Part shown: positions 6,547-11,611 of the stretch, piece after piece | Position numbering within the stretch: position 1 is the stretch's first letter | Layout of the letters: each line of letters starts with the position of its first letter | Source: Actinomycetes bacterium | Lineage (GTDB): Bacteria; Actinomycetota; Acidimicrobiia; Acidimicrobiales; RAAP-2 | Length of the DNA: 11,611 nt | NCBI GenBank assembly: GCA_021802025.1 | Contig: JAKABC010000040.1 | Location: 1 to 11,611 of the forward strand | Reading direction: 5' to 3' | Made by a program: the position numbers and the translations under genes | The notes under the pieces: generated by a model | Told to the model about the DNA's origin: nothing | Seen by the model: only the letters and a program-made list of their open reading frames with translations | Databases searched by the model: none

Positions 6547-6563
6547 GGGCCCCTTCGGGGCCC
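6547..6563. terminator. Perfect GC hairpin between the epimerase and pccB genes
   Basis: GGGCCCC, a 3-nt loop, then GGGGCCC: a 7-bp perfect stem. No T tract follows on either strand. On the minus strand it is 98 nt after the epimerase stop and 26 nt before the pccB ATG. It could act as a GC-only terminator of the ccr-epimerase transcript, or as a leader structure if pccB is transcribed from a promoter near the palindromes at 6613-6651. An alternating (CG)6 tract follows at 6565-6576. Confidence 0.4.
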
Positions 6564-6612
6564 ACGCGCGCGCGCGAGCCGTCGCCGGCGCGAATGCGCG
6601 GTGCTCGTCGCG

Positions 6613-6626
6613 TTACTTCGAAGTAG
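6613..6626. promoter_or_regulatory. Candidate operator, site 2 (TTACYNNNNRGTAR)
   Basis: TTACTTCGAAGTAG, containing a perfect 12-bp palindrome TACTTCGAAGTA. It lies in the 139-bp spacer upstream of the carboxylase operon, 92 bp before the pccB ATG. It fits the same consensus as the site before hbd. Confidence 0.6.
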
Positions 6627-6637
6627 AAATCGCGCGC

Positions 6638-6651
6638 TTACCGTGAGGTAG
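6638..6651. promoter_or_regulatory. Candidate operator, site 3 (TTACYNNNNRGTAR)
   Basis: TTACCGTGAGGTAG, symmetric arms TACC/GGTA around GTGA. Its centre is 25 bp from the centre of site 2, a bit over two helical turns, so two repressor dimers could bind on nearly the same face. It lies just downstream of the epimerase stop. Confidence 0.55.
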
Positions 6652-6660
6652 CGCGCCGGA

Positions 6661-7086
6661 CTACTCGGTAACCGCCGAGCCCGGTCCCTCTTGCACCAGT
6701 TCGATGAGCGTGGCGAAGGACGCCTTCGGGTGGATGAAGGCGACCGTGGTGCCCCGCGAGCCGGGACGCGGGTGCTCGTCGATGACGCGCTGGCCCGCCG
6801 CCTTCACCGCCTCGAGCGCGGCCGCGCAGTCGGCCACGCGATAGGCGACGTGGTGCAGGCCCTCGCCGCGCGCGGCGAGGAAGCGCCCCACGGGCGAGTC
6901 CTCGCGCGTGGGCGTGAGGAGCTGCACGTAGGAGTCGGCGACGCGCACCAGCGCCTCTTCGACCCCGTCGGAGGCGACGACCTCGCGGTGCACCGTGGGC
7001 GCGTCGAGCACCTCGGCGTACCAGCGCACCGCCGCGTCGAGGTCGCGCACGGCGATGGCGACGTGGTCGATCTCGGTGAGCTCCAT
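6661..7086 (-). CDS. mce: Methylmalonyl-CoA / ethylmalonyl-CoA epimerase
   Basis: A 141-residue vicinal-oxygen-chelate protein of typical epimerase length. The two beta-alpha-beta-beta-beta modules carry the metal ligands expected for this family: His8 (IDHVAIAV), Gln55 (YVQLL), one of His78/His79 (GEGLHHVAYRV) and Glu129 (LIELVQ). The blocks DSPVGRFLAARGEGLHH and ...AFIHPKA also match methylmalonyl-CoA epimerase. It interconverts the 2R and 2S forms of methylmalonyl-CoA, and in the ethylmalonyl-CoA pathway the same enzyme acts on ethylmalonyl-CoA, linking Ccr (upstream gene) with Ecm. Its ATG directly follows the ccr TAG with no gap and has AGGAGGG within the ccr end, so it is translated from the ccr message. 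Confidence 0.9.
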   Translation of the reverse strand: MELTEIDHVAIAVRDLDAAVRWYAEVLDAPTVHREVVASDGVEEALVRVADSYVQLLTPTREDSPVGRFLAARGEGLHHVAYRVADCAAALEAVKAAGQRVIDEHPRPGSRGTTVAFIHPKASFATLIELVQEGPGSAVTE

Positions 7087-8433
7087 CTAGCCCTCCTGGT
7101 CGTGACGGCGAAAGACGGTGAGGCGTCCCTCGCCGATCCGCTCGCGGGTGAGCGGGTCGCTGACCCCGAGCCCCTCGCGCTCGGCCGCGCACAAGACGGC
7201 GATCTTGCCCTCGTGGCGGTTGTGGTGGACCTGGTAGGTCGCCTCGCCGGTCTCTTCGAGGGGGAAGACGGCCGACATCGGCGGGACGACGCGCCCGTCG
7301 ACCAACGTCTGGTTGGCCGCCCAGGCCTCGCGGTAGTTGGCGAAGTGCGAGCCCTTGATCGTCTTGAGCCTCATCCAGAGGTGACGGTTGTCGTACTCGA
7401 TCATGTAGCCGCTCGTCGCCGCGCAGGTGACGATCGTGCCGCCACGTCGGGTGACAAAGACGCTCGCGCCCATCGTCTGGCGGCCGGGGTGCTCGAAGAC
7501 CACGTCGACGTCCTCGCCGACGAGCTCGCGGATGTCCTTGCCCAGACGGCGCCACTCCGACTCGTCCTGGGTGTGCTCGTCCTTCCAGAACCGGTACTGC
7601 TTCTCGGCCCGGTTGATGACGTGCGCGCAGCCCAGCTCGCGCAGGGTCTGGGCCTTGGCCTCGCTCGAGACGACCCCGACCGGCACGCCGCCGGCGTTGA
7701 GGACGTGCTGGACGGCGAACGAGCCGATCCCGCCCGACGCGCCCCACACCAGCACCCGGTCGCCGGGCCCGATGCGCGCGCCGTTGGGCGAGAGCAGCAT
7801 CCGGTAGGCCGTCGAGTTGCACAGCGCGTTCACCGCCGCCTCCTCCCACGTGAGGTGGGCCGGCTTGGGCATGAGCTGGTTGGCCTTCACGACGCAGACG
7901 TCGGCCAGTCCCCCGAAGTTCGTCTCGAAGCCCCAGATCCGCTGGTTGGCCGCGAGCATCGAGTCGTCGTGGGCCGAGGGGTCCTGGTCGTCGACGTAGT
8001 TGCAGTGGACCGTGACCCGGTCCCCGACCCGCCAGTTGCGCACGGCCGACCCGGCCCGCAGCACCACCCCCGCGGCGTCCGAGCCGACGACGTGGTAGTC
8101 GAGCGCGTGGCGCGCGCCCCAGACCGACTCGCGCCCGAGCCGGTCGAGGAAGCCGAAGGTCGGCAGCGGTTCGAAGATGCTCGTCCAGACCGTGTTGAAG
8201 TTGATCGACGAGGCCATCACCGCGAGGTAGACCTCGTCGGGGGCGAGCTCGGGCAGGGGCACCTCTTCGAGGCGCAGGCTCGCGCGCGGGTCCTTGTCGC
8301 GCGAGTCCAGACCGTCGAACATCCCGGCGTCGGCCCGGCGCACCAGCACCGCGCGGGTCGTCGCGGGCAGGGGCAGCGCGGCCAGCTCGTCGGGGCCGGC
8401 TTCGGCGCGCACGGCGTCGAGAATCTCGCTCAT
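7087..8433 (-). CDS. ccr: Crotonyl-CoA carboxylase/reductase
   Basis: A 448-residue medium-chain reductase that reduces crotonyl-CoA with NADPH and carboxylates it to ethylmalonyl-CoA, the key step of the ethylmalonyl-CoA pathway. Family hallmarks: ASSINFNTVWTSIFEP (74-89), HVVGSDAAGVV (114-124), SAHDDSMLAANQRIWGFETNFGG (153-175), the nucleotide-binding VLVWGASGGIGSFA (227-240), FEHPGRQT (313-320), and KGSHFANYREAW (360-371). The four residues known to form the CO2 pocket in this family (Asn, Phe, Glu, His) align to Asn80, Phe169, Glu170 and His363, so it should be a true carboxylase and not merely a reductase. It leads an operon with the epimerase. A TAGCCT box lies 7 nt before its ATG and no ribosome-binding site is seen. 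It diverges from the thiolase gene over 75 bp. Confidence 0.95.
   Translation of the reverse strand: MSEILDAVRAEAGPDELAALPLPATTRAVLVRRADAGMFDGLDSRDKDPRASLRLEEVPLPELAPDEVYLAVMASSINFNTVWTSIFEPLPTFGFLDRLGRESVWGARHALDYHVVGSDAAGVVLRAGSAVRNWRVGDRVTVHCNYVDDQDPSAHDDSMLAANQRIWGFETNFGGLADVCVVKANQLMPKPAHLTWEEAAVNALCNSTAYRMLLSPNGARIGPGDRVLVWGASGGIGSFAVQHVLNAGGVPVGVVSSEAKAQTLRELGCAHVINRAEKQYRFWKDEHTQDESEWRRLGKDIRELVGEDVDVVFEHPGRQTMGASVFVTRRGGTIVTCAATSGYMIEYDNRHLWMRLKTIKGSHFANYREAWAANQTLVDGRVVPPMSAVFPLEETGEATYQVHHNRHEGKIAVLCAAEREGLGVSDPLTRERIGEGRLTVFRRHDQEG
7091..7097 (-). promoter_or_regulatory. Ribosome-binding site of the epimerase inside the ccr end
   Basis: AGGAGGG within the last codons of ccr, 4 nt before the ATG at 7086; it fixes the start and shows the two genes are translated from one message. 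Confidence 0.75.
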
Positions 8434-8440
8434 CCGCGAG

Positions 8441-8446
8441 AGGCTA
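8441..8446 (-). promoter_or_regulatory. Putative -10 box of a leaderless promoter for ccr
   Basis: TAGCCT (in GCTAGCCT) on the minus strand, 7 nt before the ATG at 8433; same octamer and spacing as before pccB. No TTAC palindrome is present in this intergenic region. Confidence 0.5.
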
Positions 8447-8477
8447 GCGGTCGGAATCCGCGCATTTCCCGCCCGTC

Positions 8478-8483
8478 TAACGT
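8478..8483 (+). promoter_or_regulatory. Possible -10 box for the thiolase gene
   Basis: TAACGT, 25 nt before the ATG at 8509, leaving room for a short leader with a Shine-Dalgarno sequence. The -35 region is not recognisable. Confidence 0.4.
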
Positions 8484-8497
8484 GTCTCTCAGCGGAC

Positions 8498-8504
8498 AAG
8501 GAGG
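8498..8504 (+). promoter_or_regulatory. Strong ribosome-binding site of the thiolase gene
   Basis: AAGGAGG, 4 nt before the ATG at 8509. It is the only operon-leading plus-strand gene here with a near-consensus site, and it decides the start. Confidence 0.85.
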
Positions 8505-8508
8505 TCTC

Positions 8509-9687
8509 ATGACCCGTAGCGTCATCGTCGCCGGCAAGCGGACGGCCATCGCCAAGCTGGCCGGCGGTTTCGCCCCCCTGAGCGCCCAGGACCTGGGCGG
8601 GGCGGCGATCACGGCGGTCCTCGAGGCAACGGGCCTCGACCCCGCCACCATCGACGCCGTCCTCATGGGCCAGGTCCTCCAGGCGGGCCAGGGTCAGATC
8701 ACGGCCCGCCAGGCGGCGGCCAAGGCCGGCGTCCCCCTGAGCGTGCACGCCACCACGATCAACAAGGTCTGCCTCTCGGGCCTGCAGTCGATCTACCTCG
8801 CCGACCTCATGGTGCGCGCCGGCGAGGCCGACGTCGTCGTGGCCGGGGGGATGGAGTCGATGACCAACGCGCCCTACCTCCTGCCCGGCGCCCGGGCCGG
8901 CTACCGGCTCGGTGACCAGAGCGTCGTCGACTCGATGATGTTCGACGGGCTCACGTGCGCCTTCGACCACTGCGCGATGGGCCTGGCGACCGAGCGCTAC
9001 AGCGCCGGGCGCCTCTCGCGCCAGCGCCAGGACGAGTTCGCCGCGCGCAGCCACGAGTTGGCGGCCGCGGCGGCCAAGGTCGGCCGCCTGGCCCTGGAGA
9101 TCGCCCCGGTCGCCGTGCCGCGCCGGGGTGGCGATCCCCTCACCCTCGACGCCGACGAGGGCATCCGGGCCGACACCACCGTCGAGGGACTCGCGCGGCT
9201 GCGCCCGGCCTTTTCCAGCGACGGCACCATCACCGCGGGCAACGCCAGCCAGATCTCCGACGGCGCCGCGGCGGTGCTGGTGATGAGCCACGAGCGCAGC
9301 GTCGAGCTCGGCCTCGACCCGATCGGCGAGATCATCGGCTACGGCCAAGTGGCCGGCCCCGACACCTCGCTGCTCACCCAGCCCTCGCGGGCCATCCTGC
9401 GCGCCGCGAAGCGCGCCGGGGTCGAGATCCGCGACCTGGCCGTGCTCGAGATCAACGAGGCCTTCGCCGCGGTGGCCCTGGCCTCGATGGACGACCTCGG
9501 CGTCGACGAGGGTCGGGTGAACGTCAACGGCGGCGCCATCGCCCTGGGCCACCCGATCGGGATGTCCGGCGCGCGCCTGGTGATCACCGCCCTCACCGAG
9601 CTCGCCGAGCGCGGCGGCGGTCTGGCCGCCGTCGGCCTCTGCGGCGGTGGCGGTCAGGGCGACGCGGCCATCCTGCGGACCCTCTAG
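8509..9687 (+). CDS. Acetyl-CoA C-acetyltransferase (thiolase)
   Basis: A 392-residue thiolase of standard biosynthetic length. Catalytic residues: nucleophile Cys88 in NKVCLSG, Asn316 in INEAFA, His348 in GHPIGMSGAR and Cys378 in GLCGGGGQGDA. The insertion DHCAMGLATERYS (153-165) is typical of short-chain (PhaA/AtoB-like) thiolases. It joins two acetyl-CoA to acetoacetyl-CoA, supplying the dehydrogenase encoded at 1980-2831. It diverges from ccr and meets sixA tail to tail with both stops inside one CTAG. Function in beta-oxidation instead is possible, but the neighbours favour the synthetic role. Confidence 0.94.
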   Translation: MTRSVIVAGKRTAIAKLAGGFAPLSAQDLGGAAITAVLEATGLDPATIDAVLMGQVLQAGQGQITARQAAAKAGVPLSVHATTINKVCLSGLQSIYLADLMVRAGEADVVVAGGMESMTNAPYLLPGARAGYRLGDQSVVDSMMFDGLTCAFDHCAMGLATERYSAGRLSRQRQDEFAARSHELAAAAAKVGRLALEIAPVAVPRRGGDPLTLDADEGIRADTTVEGLARLRPAFSSDGTITAGNASQISDGAAAVLVMSHERSVELGLDPIGEIIGYGQVAGPDTSLLTQPSRAILRAAKRAGVEIRDLAVLEINEAFAAVALASMDDLGVDEGRVNVNGGAIALGHPIGMSGARLVITALTELAERGGGLAAVGLCGGGGQGDAAILRTL

Positions 9688-10211
9688 CCCCCGTCGATCT
9701 CCGTCGGGTCGAAGAACCCGACACAGCGCCGTCCCCCGACGCCGATCGGAGAATCGTCGCCGAGTTCCAGCACGACCGTCCCACCCTTGGGGAACCACGC
9801 CCCGCGCCCGAGCGGCACGTCGACCCCGAGGGTGTCGACGACCTCGCGGACCGTGGGGTTGTGACCGACCACCATGAGCGAGCGGCCGGCCCCGTCGTGG
9901 GCGGCGAGCTCGGCGACGACGTCCTCCACCCCGACGTGACGCCGTCCGTTGTAGAGCGCGGCGCTCTCGAACGACTCGGCGACGAGGGTGGTCCCCGCGA
10001 AGCCCCGCTCGAAGGTCTCGCGCGTGCGCGCCGCCGCGCTCACCACGGCCGTCACCGGGCCGAAGCGGCCGAGCGCCTCGGGATCCTCGGCCCAACCGCG
10101 CAGGCGCGTGCACTGACGACGACCCTTGGCCGAGAGGACCCGTTCGACGTCGCCGCGCCCGGGCGCGGCGTCCTCGGCCGACGCGTGGCGCACGACGATG
10201 AGATAGCGCAC
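9684..10211 (-). CDS. sixA: SixA-like histidine phosphatase
   Basis: A 175-residue histidine-phosphatase-superfamily protein. It starts MRYLIVVRHASAED with the catalytic RHA triplet (His9 forms the phosphohistidine intermediate), has LSAKGRRQ (26-33), and the second catalytic His117 in VVGHNPTV. Length and layout match SixA/phosphohistidine phosphatase-like proteins, which remove phosphate from phosphohistidine or small substrates; the true substrate cannot be told from sequence. The GTG start at 10211 is needed to keep the LIVVRHA strand. A CAGACT sequence 6 nt before it resembles the leaderless boxes of other genes. It lies 131 bp downstream of recR on the same strand but a GC hairpin separates them. 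Its stop overlaps the thiolase stop. Confidence 0.85.
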   Translation of the reverse strand: MRYLIVVRHASAEDAAPGRGDVERVLSAKGRRQCTRLRGWAEDPEALGRFGPVTAVVSAAARTRETFERGFAGTTLVAESFESAALYNGRRHVGVEDVVAELAAHDGAGRSLMVVGHNPTVREVVDTLGVDVPLGRGAWFPKGGTVVLELGDDSPIGVGGRRCVGFFDPTEIDGG

Positions 10212-10217
10212 GCGATC

Positions 10218-10223
10218 AGTCTG
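10218..10223 (-). promoter_or_regulatory. Weak -10-like box before sixA
   Basis: CAGACT on the minus strand, 6 nt before the GTG at 10211. It keeps the A2 and T6 positions of TANNNT and the spacing seen elsewhere, but the first T is missing. No Shine-Dalgarno sequence is visible. Confidence 0.3.
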
Positions 10224-10257
10224 ACACCCGTCGTCGGCGACCCGACTCGGCCATCAC

Positions 10258-10274
10258 GTCGCCCTGTCGGCGAC
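10258..10274. other. Small inverted repeat in the recR-sixA spacer
   Basis: GTCGCC and GGCGAC around a 5-nt loop, a 6-bp perfect stem in the 131-bp spacer between recR and sixA. Possibly a second part of recR termination; otherwise no function is evident. Confidence 0.3.
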
Positions 10275-10319
10275 GCCGGCGAGCGGGCGTGCGCTCCGGT
10301 CGTGGGGCTCGCATCGGCT

Positions 10320-10340
10320 CGGCGCGGGCCGGCCGCGCCG
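10320..10340 (-). terminator. GC-rich hairpin just after recR
   Basis: CGGCGCGG and CCGCGCCG form an 8-bp perfect stem with a 5-nt loop. It starts 2 nt beyond the recR stop (10345-10343) on the minus strand. No U tract follows, as is common for terminator-like hairpins in high-GC actinobacteria. It probably ends the dnaX-recR transcript. Confidence 0.5.
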
Positions 10341-10342
10341 GG

Positions 10343-10945
10343 TCAGTCCGAGAGGATCCGGCGGCCCTCGAAGGCCCGGCCGAGCGTGAGGTCGTCGGCG
10401 AACTCGACGTCACCGCCCACCGGCAGGCCGCTCGCCGGCTGGGAGACGACCAGTCCGGGCACCTGGAGCAGGCGGGTGAGGTACATCGCGGTGTGGTCAC
10501 CCTCGACGTTGGAGTTGAAGCAGAGGATGACCTCCTTCACCGGGCCGCGCAGCCGCTCGAGGAGTTCGCTGATGCGCAGTCGCTCCGGGGTGATCCCCTC
10601 GAGCGGGTTGAGGACGCCGTGCAGGACGTGGTAGGTGCCGTGGAACGCGCCGGAGCGCTCGACCGCCGCGACGTCGGGCGGGCTCTCCACCACGCAGATC
10701 ACCGTGGGGTCGCGCCGCGGGTCGGCGCAGATCGGACAGAGCCCACCGACCTCGGCCACGTTGCAGCACCGCTCGCAAAAGGCGAGCCGGGTCGTCATCT
10801 CGGTGAGTGACCCCGCCAGGCGCTCGACGTCCTCGCGCGGCTGGCGCATCAGCCAGAACGCGATGCGCTGGGCCGACTTCGGACCGACGCCCGGGAAGCG
10901 ACCGAGTTCGTCGATGGCGCTCTGCAGGGCCGGGGGGTAGTTCAC
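10343..10945 (-). CDS. recR: Recombination mediator protein RecR
   Basis: A 200-residue full-length RecR, acting with RecF/RecO in loading RecA at single-strand gaps. Residues 13-33 hold the helix-hairpin-helix (LGRFPGVGPKSAQRIAFWLM), residues 57-73 a four-Cys zinc site (C57, C60, C70, C73, with an extra C61), and residues 81-160 the Toprim domain (VICVVESPPD, then EVILCFNSNVEGD). The C-terminus has the usual ASGLPVGGDVEFADDLTLGRAFEGRR. Where most bacteria read NxTVEGEAT, this protein has NSNVEGDHT, seen in several actinobacterial RecRs as far as I recall. The GTG start overlaps the dnaX TGA by 4 nt, with GAGGAG (10956-10951) upstream, so the two are translationally coupled. Confidence 0.97.
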   Translation of the reverse strand: MNYPPALQSAIDELGRFPGVGPKSAQRIAFWLMRQPREDVERLAGSLTEMTTRLAFCERCCNVAEVGGLCPICADPRRDPTVICVVESPPDVAAVERSGAFHGTYHVLHGVLNPLEGITPERLRISELLERLRGPVKEVILCFNSNVEGDHTAMYLTRLLQVPGLVVSQPASGLPVGGDVEFADDLTLGRAFEGRRILSD

Positions 10946-11611
10946 GAGATCTCCTCGGCGCCGGGGAACATCTCGGTGATGAGGTGCTCGGCGGCCGAGT
11001 CGACGACGAGGACCTCGGCGTCGTCGTCACCGATGTCGTGAACCTCCTCGTCGCGGATGGGTGTCGACACACGCCGTGGTGAGGGCGCGGGGGGCGCCGC
11101 GACGACGAGGGACGGGTCGACGCTCCAGCGGACGCTGAAGCCGCGCTTGAACTCGTGCTCGAGCGCGCCGCGCAGCCCCTGGGTGATCATCTCGGTGTTC
11201 TGGCGCATCTCCTCACTCGCCACCGCGATGGTGAGGACCGTCCCGTCGAGGGCTTCGACCCGCGCGGAGCGCAAGATGAGCTGGGCCGCCCGCGAGGTCC
11301 GCGGCACCACCCGCTCGACGAAGCGGGTCCGCACGTCCTCCAGGGTGGGGACGCCCTCGCTCACGCCCTCACCCTCTCGGACACCCTCGAACGGGGGCGC
11401 CGGGGTCGGCGCGTCGGTGGGCGCGGTGGCGACGGGTTCGGACGCGCTCGACGTCGGCGACGCCGGCGAACCCTGGCCTATCGGACGGCGGGTCGGCGCC
11501 ACCGGCGCGGCCGGGCTCGGGGCGCGCAGCTCGCGCTCGAGTCGGGTGAGGCGCTCGTCGAGCGCCTCGACGGTCGCCTCGAGCTCGGGGCGCACCAGGC
11601 GGACCAGGGCG
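10942..11611 (-). CDS. dnaX: DNA polymerase III gamma/tau subunit, C-terminal part (cut by window edge)
   Basis: The last 222 residues of a frame that runs off the right edge. It begins in a helical LVRLVRPELEATVEALDERL region with a short coiled-coil look, passes through a long Pro/Ala/Thr/Ser-rich linker, and ends with a folded segment (TLEDVRTRFVERV through ...FKRGFSVRWSVD) that fits the C-terminal domain of tau, which contacts the polymerase alpha subunit. The acidic tail closes with HLITEMFPGAEEIS, an ending common in actinobacterial DnaX proteins. The AAA+ ATPase portion lies outside the window. The direct overlap with recR, with no ybaB/ebfC gene in between, supports the identity and is itself notable. 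No internal frameshift site for a gamma form can be judged here. Confidence 0.83.
   Translation of the reverse strand, partial: ALVRLVRPELEATVEALDERLTRLERELRAPSPAAPVAPTRRPIGQGSPASPTSSASEPVATAPTDAPTPAPPFEGVREGEGVSEGVPTLEDVRTRFVERVVPRTSRAAQLILRSARVEALDGTVLTIAVASEEMRQNTEMITQGLRGALEHEFKRGFSVRWSVDPSLVVAAPPAPSPRRVSTPIRDEEVHDIGDDDAEVLVVDSAAEHLITEMFPGAEEIS
10951..10956 (-). promoter_or_regulatory. Ribosome-binding site of recR inside dnaX
   Basis: GAGGAG in the last dnaX codons, 5 nt before the recR GTG at 10945; it supports coupling and the chosen start. Confidence 0.7.

Noticed and set aside
6565..6576. Alternating (CG)6 tract, possible Z-DNA
   Set aside because: Short alternating CG runs are expected at this GC content; nothing else supports a function.
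4983..6626. Long plus-strand frame opposite pccB
   Set aside because: Its composition (His, Val, Asp, Arg rich) mirrors the codon bias of pccB on the other strand; no domain motifs.
6661..6671. CTACTCGGTAA, resembling another TTAC/GTAG operator
   Set aside because: The spacer is 3 nt shorter than in the other three sites and the sequence is the coding end and stop of the epimerase, so it is probably coincidental.
6691..8508. Plus-strand frame continuous with the thiolase, which could suggest a large N-terminal extension
   Set aside because: It is antisense to the epimerase and ccr and lacks any fold; the thiolase has a perfect Shine-Dalgarno sequence at 8498-8504.
7087..10113. A continuous minus-strand frame extending ccr upstream across the thiolase gene, apparently a fusion
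   Set aside because: The part beyond 8433 is the shadow of the thiolase gene. The ccr family N-terminus begins at MSEILDAV and a -10-like box precedes it.
10216..10500. Small minus-strand frame spanning the recR end and the spacer
   Set aside because: It overlaps recR in another frame, has no ribosome-binding site and is Arg/Ser/Pro-rich noise. The 131-bp spacer holds only hairpins.
1..11611. CRISPR arrays, tRNA or rRNA genes, insertion sequences, phage or attachment sites
   Set aside because: I looked for spaced direct repeats, cloverleaf signatures, transposase motifs and terminal repeats on both strands and saw none.

Overview
The window is very GC-rich (roughly 70%), with heavy GTG/ATG start use and dense packing. 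Its gene families point to an actinobacterium, probably an Acidimicrobiia-type lineage (inference from protein style; no rRNA or tRNA is present). The outer edges look like a housekeeping neighbourhood. On the right, the C-terminal end of dnaX overlaps recR. At the extreme left are the first ten codons of an aspartate kinase on the minus strand. In many actinobacteria dnaX, recR and ask lie near each other, so the genes between them here look like an insertion into that conserved block.

Layout: (1) 1-32, start of aspartate kinase (-), divergent from a two-gene operon of peptidyl-prolyl isomerases, a membrane-anchored FKBP (91-765) and a cyclophilin (780-1325). (2) 1326-1937 (-), a degenerate relative of the peptidase S51 / class I amidotransferase-like family that has lost its nucleophile motif. 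(3) 1980-4786 (+), 3-hydroxybutyryl-CoA dehydrogenase and a B12-dependent mutase of the ethylmalonyl-CoA mutase (MeaA/Ecm) type. (4) 4783-6521 (-), acyl-CoA carboxylase beta subunit plus a tiny epsilon subunit. (5) 6661-8433 (-), methylmalonyl/ethylmalonyl-CoA epimerase and crotonyl-CoA carboxylase/reductase (Ccr). (6) 8509-9687 (+), acetyl-CoA acetyltransferase. (7) 9684-10211 (-), SixA-like phosphohistidine phosphatase, then recR and dnaX (-).

Regions 3-6 form the core of the ethylmalonyl-CoA pathway. Thiolase condenses acetyl-CoA. The dehydrogenase reduces acetoacetyl-CoA. After dehydration by a crotonase not encoded here, Ccr reductively carboxylates crotonyl-CoA to ethylmalonyl-CoA. The epimerase sets the stereochemistry and Ecm rearranges the product to methylsuccinyl-CoA. 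The carboxylase beta/epsilon pair plausibly handles the propionyl-CoA made later in the cycle, and the same epimerase would serve methylmalonyl-CoA. Methylsuccinyl-CoA dehydrogenase, mesaconyl-CoA hydratase, the malyl-CoA/methylmalyl-CoA lyase and the biotin-bearing alpha subunit are not in the window.

Three regulatory patterns stand out. Three copies of a 14-bp imperfect palindrome, TTACYNNNNRGTAR, lie upstream of the dehydrogenase-mutase operon and the carboxylase operon, suggesting one regulator ties them together. Most operon-leading genes have a TANNNT-like box 6-7 nt before the start codon with no ribosome-binding site, implying leaderless transcripts. All three convergent gene pairs meet with overlapping or abutting stop codons (CTAG or TAGCTA), leaving no room for ordinary terminators.
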